From Azospirillum sp051124815 (GTDB taxonomy: Bacteria > Pseudomonadota > Alphaproteobacteria > Azospirillales > Azospirillaceae): a DNA stretch of 64,000 nucleotides. The notes under the pieces are model-generated. The model did no database searches, was not told the DNA's origin, and saw nothing but the letters and a program-made list of their open reading frames with translations. The translations under genes were made by a program, and so were the position numbers. Location of the stretch: the NCBI RefSeq assembly GCF_051124815.1, contig NZ_CP118489.1, positions 62,001 through 126,000 on the forward strand, in the 5' to 3' direction. Shown here piece after piece: positions 61,861-64,000 of this stretch. The first letter of the stretch is position 1, and every line of letters begins with the position of its first letter.

Positions 61861-63452
61861 CCGCCGTGGCCCAGGACGTGGCCGCCAGGGAAGCCGACGA
61901 CGCCCTTGCCTTCGTCACGGTGGCGGTCGGCGACCTGCGCCTTGCCTTGCCGCTGGCGGCGGTTCGCGCGGTGATCCGGCTGCCGGAGCTGGTGCGCATT
62001 CCGCTGGGGCCGCCCAGCCTCGACGGGCTGGCGCAGTGGCATGGCGAGGCGGTGCCGGTTCTGGACCTTGCCGGGGCGTTGGGTCGGCCGGCGGCGGTTC
62101 CGGCCGGTGCGCAGGCCGCGCGGGAGACGCGTGTGGTGCTGGTCGGGCATCGCGGCCAGCCGGTGGGGCTGCGGGTGGATGCGATGGCCGGCATCCTGCG
62201 CAGCGATCCCGACCGCATCGATCCGGTGACGCAGGAGGAGGGCGGGCTCGATCCCGCCATGCTGGACGGCCTGCTGCGCGACGGCCCGGCCACCATCCTG
62301 AAGCTGGACGCGCTGATCGACCGCCAGTTCGGCGACCGGACGGAGGCGGAACGGCCGGGCCGGGGCACCGGCGGGTTCGGACGTGTGACGGCGGGCGAGG
62401 CCGGGGCCGGGAAAGCGGCGGCCGGACCCGATCACCAGGCTCTGCTGGTCTTCGAAGTCGCCGGTCAGGAATTCTCCCTGCCGGTGGACCGGGTGCGCGA
62501 GGTTCTGCCGGCGCCGCGCGAGATCGCCCGCATGGCGCGGGCCAAGGCGCATCTGCTGGGCGTGATGGCGGTGCGCGACCGGCTGCTGCCGCTGGTGGGG
62601 TTGCGCGCCCTGTTCGGCCTGGACGGCACCGGTGGACAGGAGACCGGACGCCGCGTCGTCGTGGTGCGGGCGGGGGCCGGGCAAGCGCCGGTCGGCGTGC
62701 TGGTGGACGAGGTGCGCGAGATCCTGCGGCTCGACCCCGCGCAGATCGACCCGGTGCCGCCGCTGCTGGCCCGCGAGCCGGAGTTCGAGGATTTGGACGG
62801 CATCGCCAGAGCCGAGGGCGGGCGGCGGCTGGTGTCGGTGCTGTCGGCGGAGCGGCTGTTCCGCCATGGCGCGGCACTGGCGGACAAGGCCGGCGCGGAA
62901 GCGGGCGGAAAGGGACACGGGATGGAACCGGCACGGCCTGCGGAGGGAAGCGGAAACGCGGAACGCTTCGTCGTCTTCCGTCTCGCCGGGGCGGAATATG
63001 GCCTGCCGGTCGCCGCAGTGCGCGAAGTGCTGCGCCGGCCCGACAGCATCACGCCGCTTCCCAACGCGCCCGACTTCGTCGCCGGTGTGCTGACCCTGCG
63101 CGGCGAGGTTCTGCCGCTGATCGACCAGCGCCGGCTGCTGAACCTGCCTGCCGCGGACTCCGCCGGGAAACCGACCGCCGGGCTTGAGCGCGGGCGGGTG
63201 GTGGTGGTCGGGCGCGACGGGCTGCTGGTCGGGCTGCTGGTGGACGGGCTGTCCGGCCTGCTGACGGTTCCGGCGGACGGGATCGGTCCGGCACCGGCGG
63301 TGTCGGCGGCGCAACGCCGGCTGATCCGCCGGGTCGCCACGCTGGATCCGGCCGGGGATATGGCCGGCGGCGCCCGCCTGATCCTGCTTATGGACGCGGA
63401 CAGCCTGCTCGACATGGACCGGTTGGCCGACCTGCCCGTTATCCCGCAGTGA
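61857..63452 (+). CDS. triple CheW-domain protein
   Basis: A 531-aa scaffold protein with three CheW domains in a row, at about residues 15-165, 190-345 and 375-520. Each begins with a variant of FVVFRLAGAEYGLPVAAVRE (second: LVFEVAGQEFSLPVDRVREV) and contains a VLTLRGEVLPLIDQR-like block (second: LLGVMAVRDRLLPLVGLRAL). The linkers are Gly/Ala-rich. Single-domain CheW couples one MCP to one CheA, so three domains may build a larger array. TTG 61857 overlaps the MCP stop; GTG 61866 is an alternative start. Confidence 0.88.
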   Translation: MTAVAQDVAAREADDALAFVTVAVGDLRLALPLAAVRAVIRLPELVRIPLGPPSLDGLAQWHGEAVPVLDLAGALGRPAAVPAGAQAARETRVVLVGHRGQPVGLRVDAMAGILRSDPDRIDPVTQEEGGLDPAMLDGLLRDGPATILKLDALIDRQFGDRTEAERPGRGTGGFGRVTAGEAGAGKAAAGPDHQALLVFEVAGQEFSLPVDRVREVLPAPREIARMARAKAHLLGVMAVRDRLLPLVGLRALFGLDGTGGQETGRRVVVVRAGAGQAPVGVLVDEVREILRLDPAQIDPVPPLLAREPEFEDLDGIARAEGGRRLVSVLSAERLFRHGAALADKAGAEAGGKGHGMEPARPAEGSGNAERFVVFRLAGAEYGLPVAAVREVLRRPDSITPLPNAPDFVAGVLTLRGEVLPLIDQRRLLNLPAADSAGKPTAGLERGRVVVVGRDGLLVGLLVDGLSGLLTVPADGIGPAPAVSAAQRRLIRRVATLDPAGDMAGGARLILLMDADSLLDMDRLADLPVIPQ

Positions 63453-64000
63453 CGGCTGGAGTGGGGGACGGCGTGCTGACGGTGCTGGTGGTGGACGATT
63501 CCGCATTGATGCGCCGGCGCATCGCGGATCTGTTGAGCGAGGCCGGATTCCGGGTGGAGACCGCCGCGACGGGGGAGGAAGCCCTGGCGCGCCTGCCGGT
63601 CGTCGATCCGGACGTGGTGACGCTGGATGTCACCATGCCCGGCATGGACGGGCTGACCTGCCTTGCCCGCATCATGGTGGAGCATCCCAAGCCGGTCGTC
63701 ATGGTCTCCGCCCTCACCGGCGCGGGGGCGGAGGAGACGCTGGAGGCGCTTCGGCTCGGCGCGGTGGAGGCGGTGCAGAAGCCGGCCGCCGGCTCCATCG
63801 GCCGCATCGGGGAGGAGCTGGTGGAGACGGTGCGCGCCGCCGCATCCTCCCGCCCGCGCCGGGTCCGCGGCCTGCGCGAACGGCTGCGGCTGGCCCGCGC
63901 CCGCATCGCCGGGGAGGATTTCGTGGCGCCCGAGGGGATGCCGCCTGCGGTACCGCCCACTGTTCCTCTCACGATACCGTCGTCCACAGCGGCGGCGGGC
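63449..64000 (+). CDS. cheB: CheB-type protein, N-terminal receiver (3' end outside window)
   Basis: The frame is open from GTG 63449, overlapping the CheW stop (GTGA), to the window end: 184 codons, no stop. The receiver is seen in TVLVVDDSALMRRRIADLLS, VVTLDVTMPGMDGLTCLARI (phospho-Asp), VVMVSALTGAGAEETLEALR and AVEAVQKPA (Lys). This VMVSxLTxxGAxxTxEAL pattern is specific to CheB methylesterases; a linker follows and the catalytic domain would lie outside. GTG 63473 is another start candidate. It fits receptor methylation control for the MCP in the same operon. Confidence 0.85.
   Translation, partial: MTAGVGDGVLTVLVVDDSALMRRRIADLLSEAGFRVETAATGEEALARLPVVDPDVVTLDVTMPGMDGLTCLARIMVEHPKPVVMVSALTGAGAEETLEALRLGAVEAVQKPAAGSIGRIGEELVETVRAAASSRPRRVRGLRERLRLARARIAGEDFVAPEGMPPAVPPTVPLTIPSSTAAAG

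Overview
The window is a high-GC stretch of an alphaproteobacterial genome. Gene content (infA-maf-RNase E/G-yacG-tRNA-Phe block, UPF0262 next to hisD, SAM-II and Mn riboswitches, many hybrid histidine kinases, CheC-type chemotaxis genes) points to the Rhodospirillales, most likely Azospirillum. The species assignment is inference; no 16S gene is present. Genes are tightly packed on both strands, and almost all match families I recognise.

Layout. 1-3541: the 3' part of a membrane formate dehydrogenase operon (alpha, beta, gamma subunits), with a 112-bp palindromic repeat between beta and gamma. 3642-5735: an acetaldehyde-type dehydrogenase with a hairpin leader, a strong terminator, and its usual DUF779 partner. 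5766-8915: a FIST-domain protein and a PAS hybrid kinase arranged like the nitric-oxide-sensing NosP/NahK pair. 8973-10703: an endonuclease III homologue, a DUF2281/PemK toxin-antitoxin pair with a visible operator, and a small ORF. 10764-19650: succinyl-CoA:acetate CoA-transferase, an AraC regulator, a hydrolase, an AT-rich orphan membrane-protein gene, DedA, an Lrp regulator, a YcaQ-type DNA glycosylase, NnrS with an FNR-type box, and a receiver protein. 19775-23352: a hybrid kinase translationally coupled to a PhnD-like periplasmic binding protein. 23972-28988: an RND efflux operon with its TetR repressor.

29239-31828: purine catabolism (urate hydroxylase PuuD, guanine deaminase). 31863-32640: a yybP-ykoY manganese riboswitch and mntP. 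32849-36558: ahpF, ahpC and divergent oxyR. 36675-40979: a prephenate/arogenate dehydrogenase, pobA with a divergent AraC activator, and cysE. 41923-51324 (mostly minus strand): tRNA-Phe, yacG, RNase E/G, maf, infA, a transglycosylase, a hybrid kinase, an LMW phosphatase, UPF0262, hisD and short-form hisG.

51535-54842: a methionine-uptake locus (metNIQ) preceded by a promoter candidate, a SAM-II riboswitch, a 28-codon ORF ending in Cys-Cys-Arg whose Cys codons lie in a hairpin, and a 65-aa small protein. 54814-58605: a large duplicated TPR/glycosyltransferase-like protein that carries a second copy of the 112-bp repeat inside its reading frame. 58789-64000: a compact chemotaxis-like operon (CheY, CheC, a soluble MCP with two signalling tips, a triple-CheW protein, and a CheB start cut by the window end).

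Two families of dispersed palindromic repeats are present: four copies of about 85 bp between genes, and two copies of 112 bp, one between genes and one inside a gene. The most interesting parts are the two-layer sulfur-sensing leader of the met locus, the in-frame repeat insertion, the unusual chemotaxis-like operon and the AT-rich orphan.
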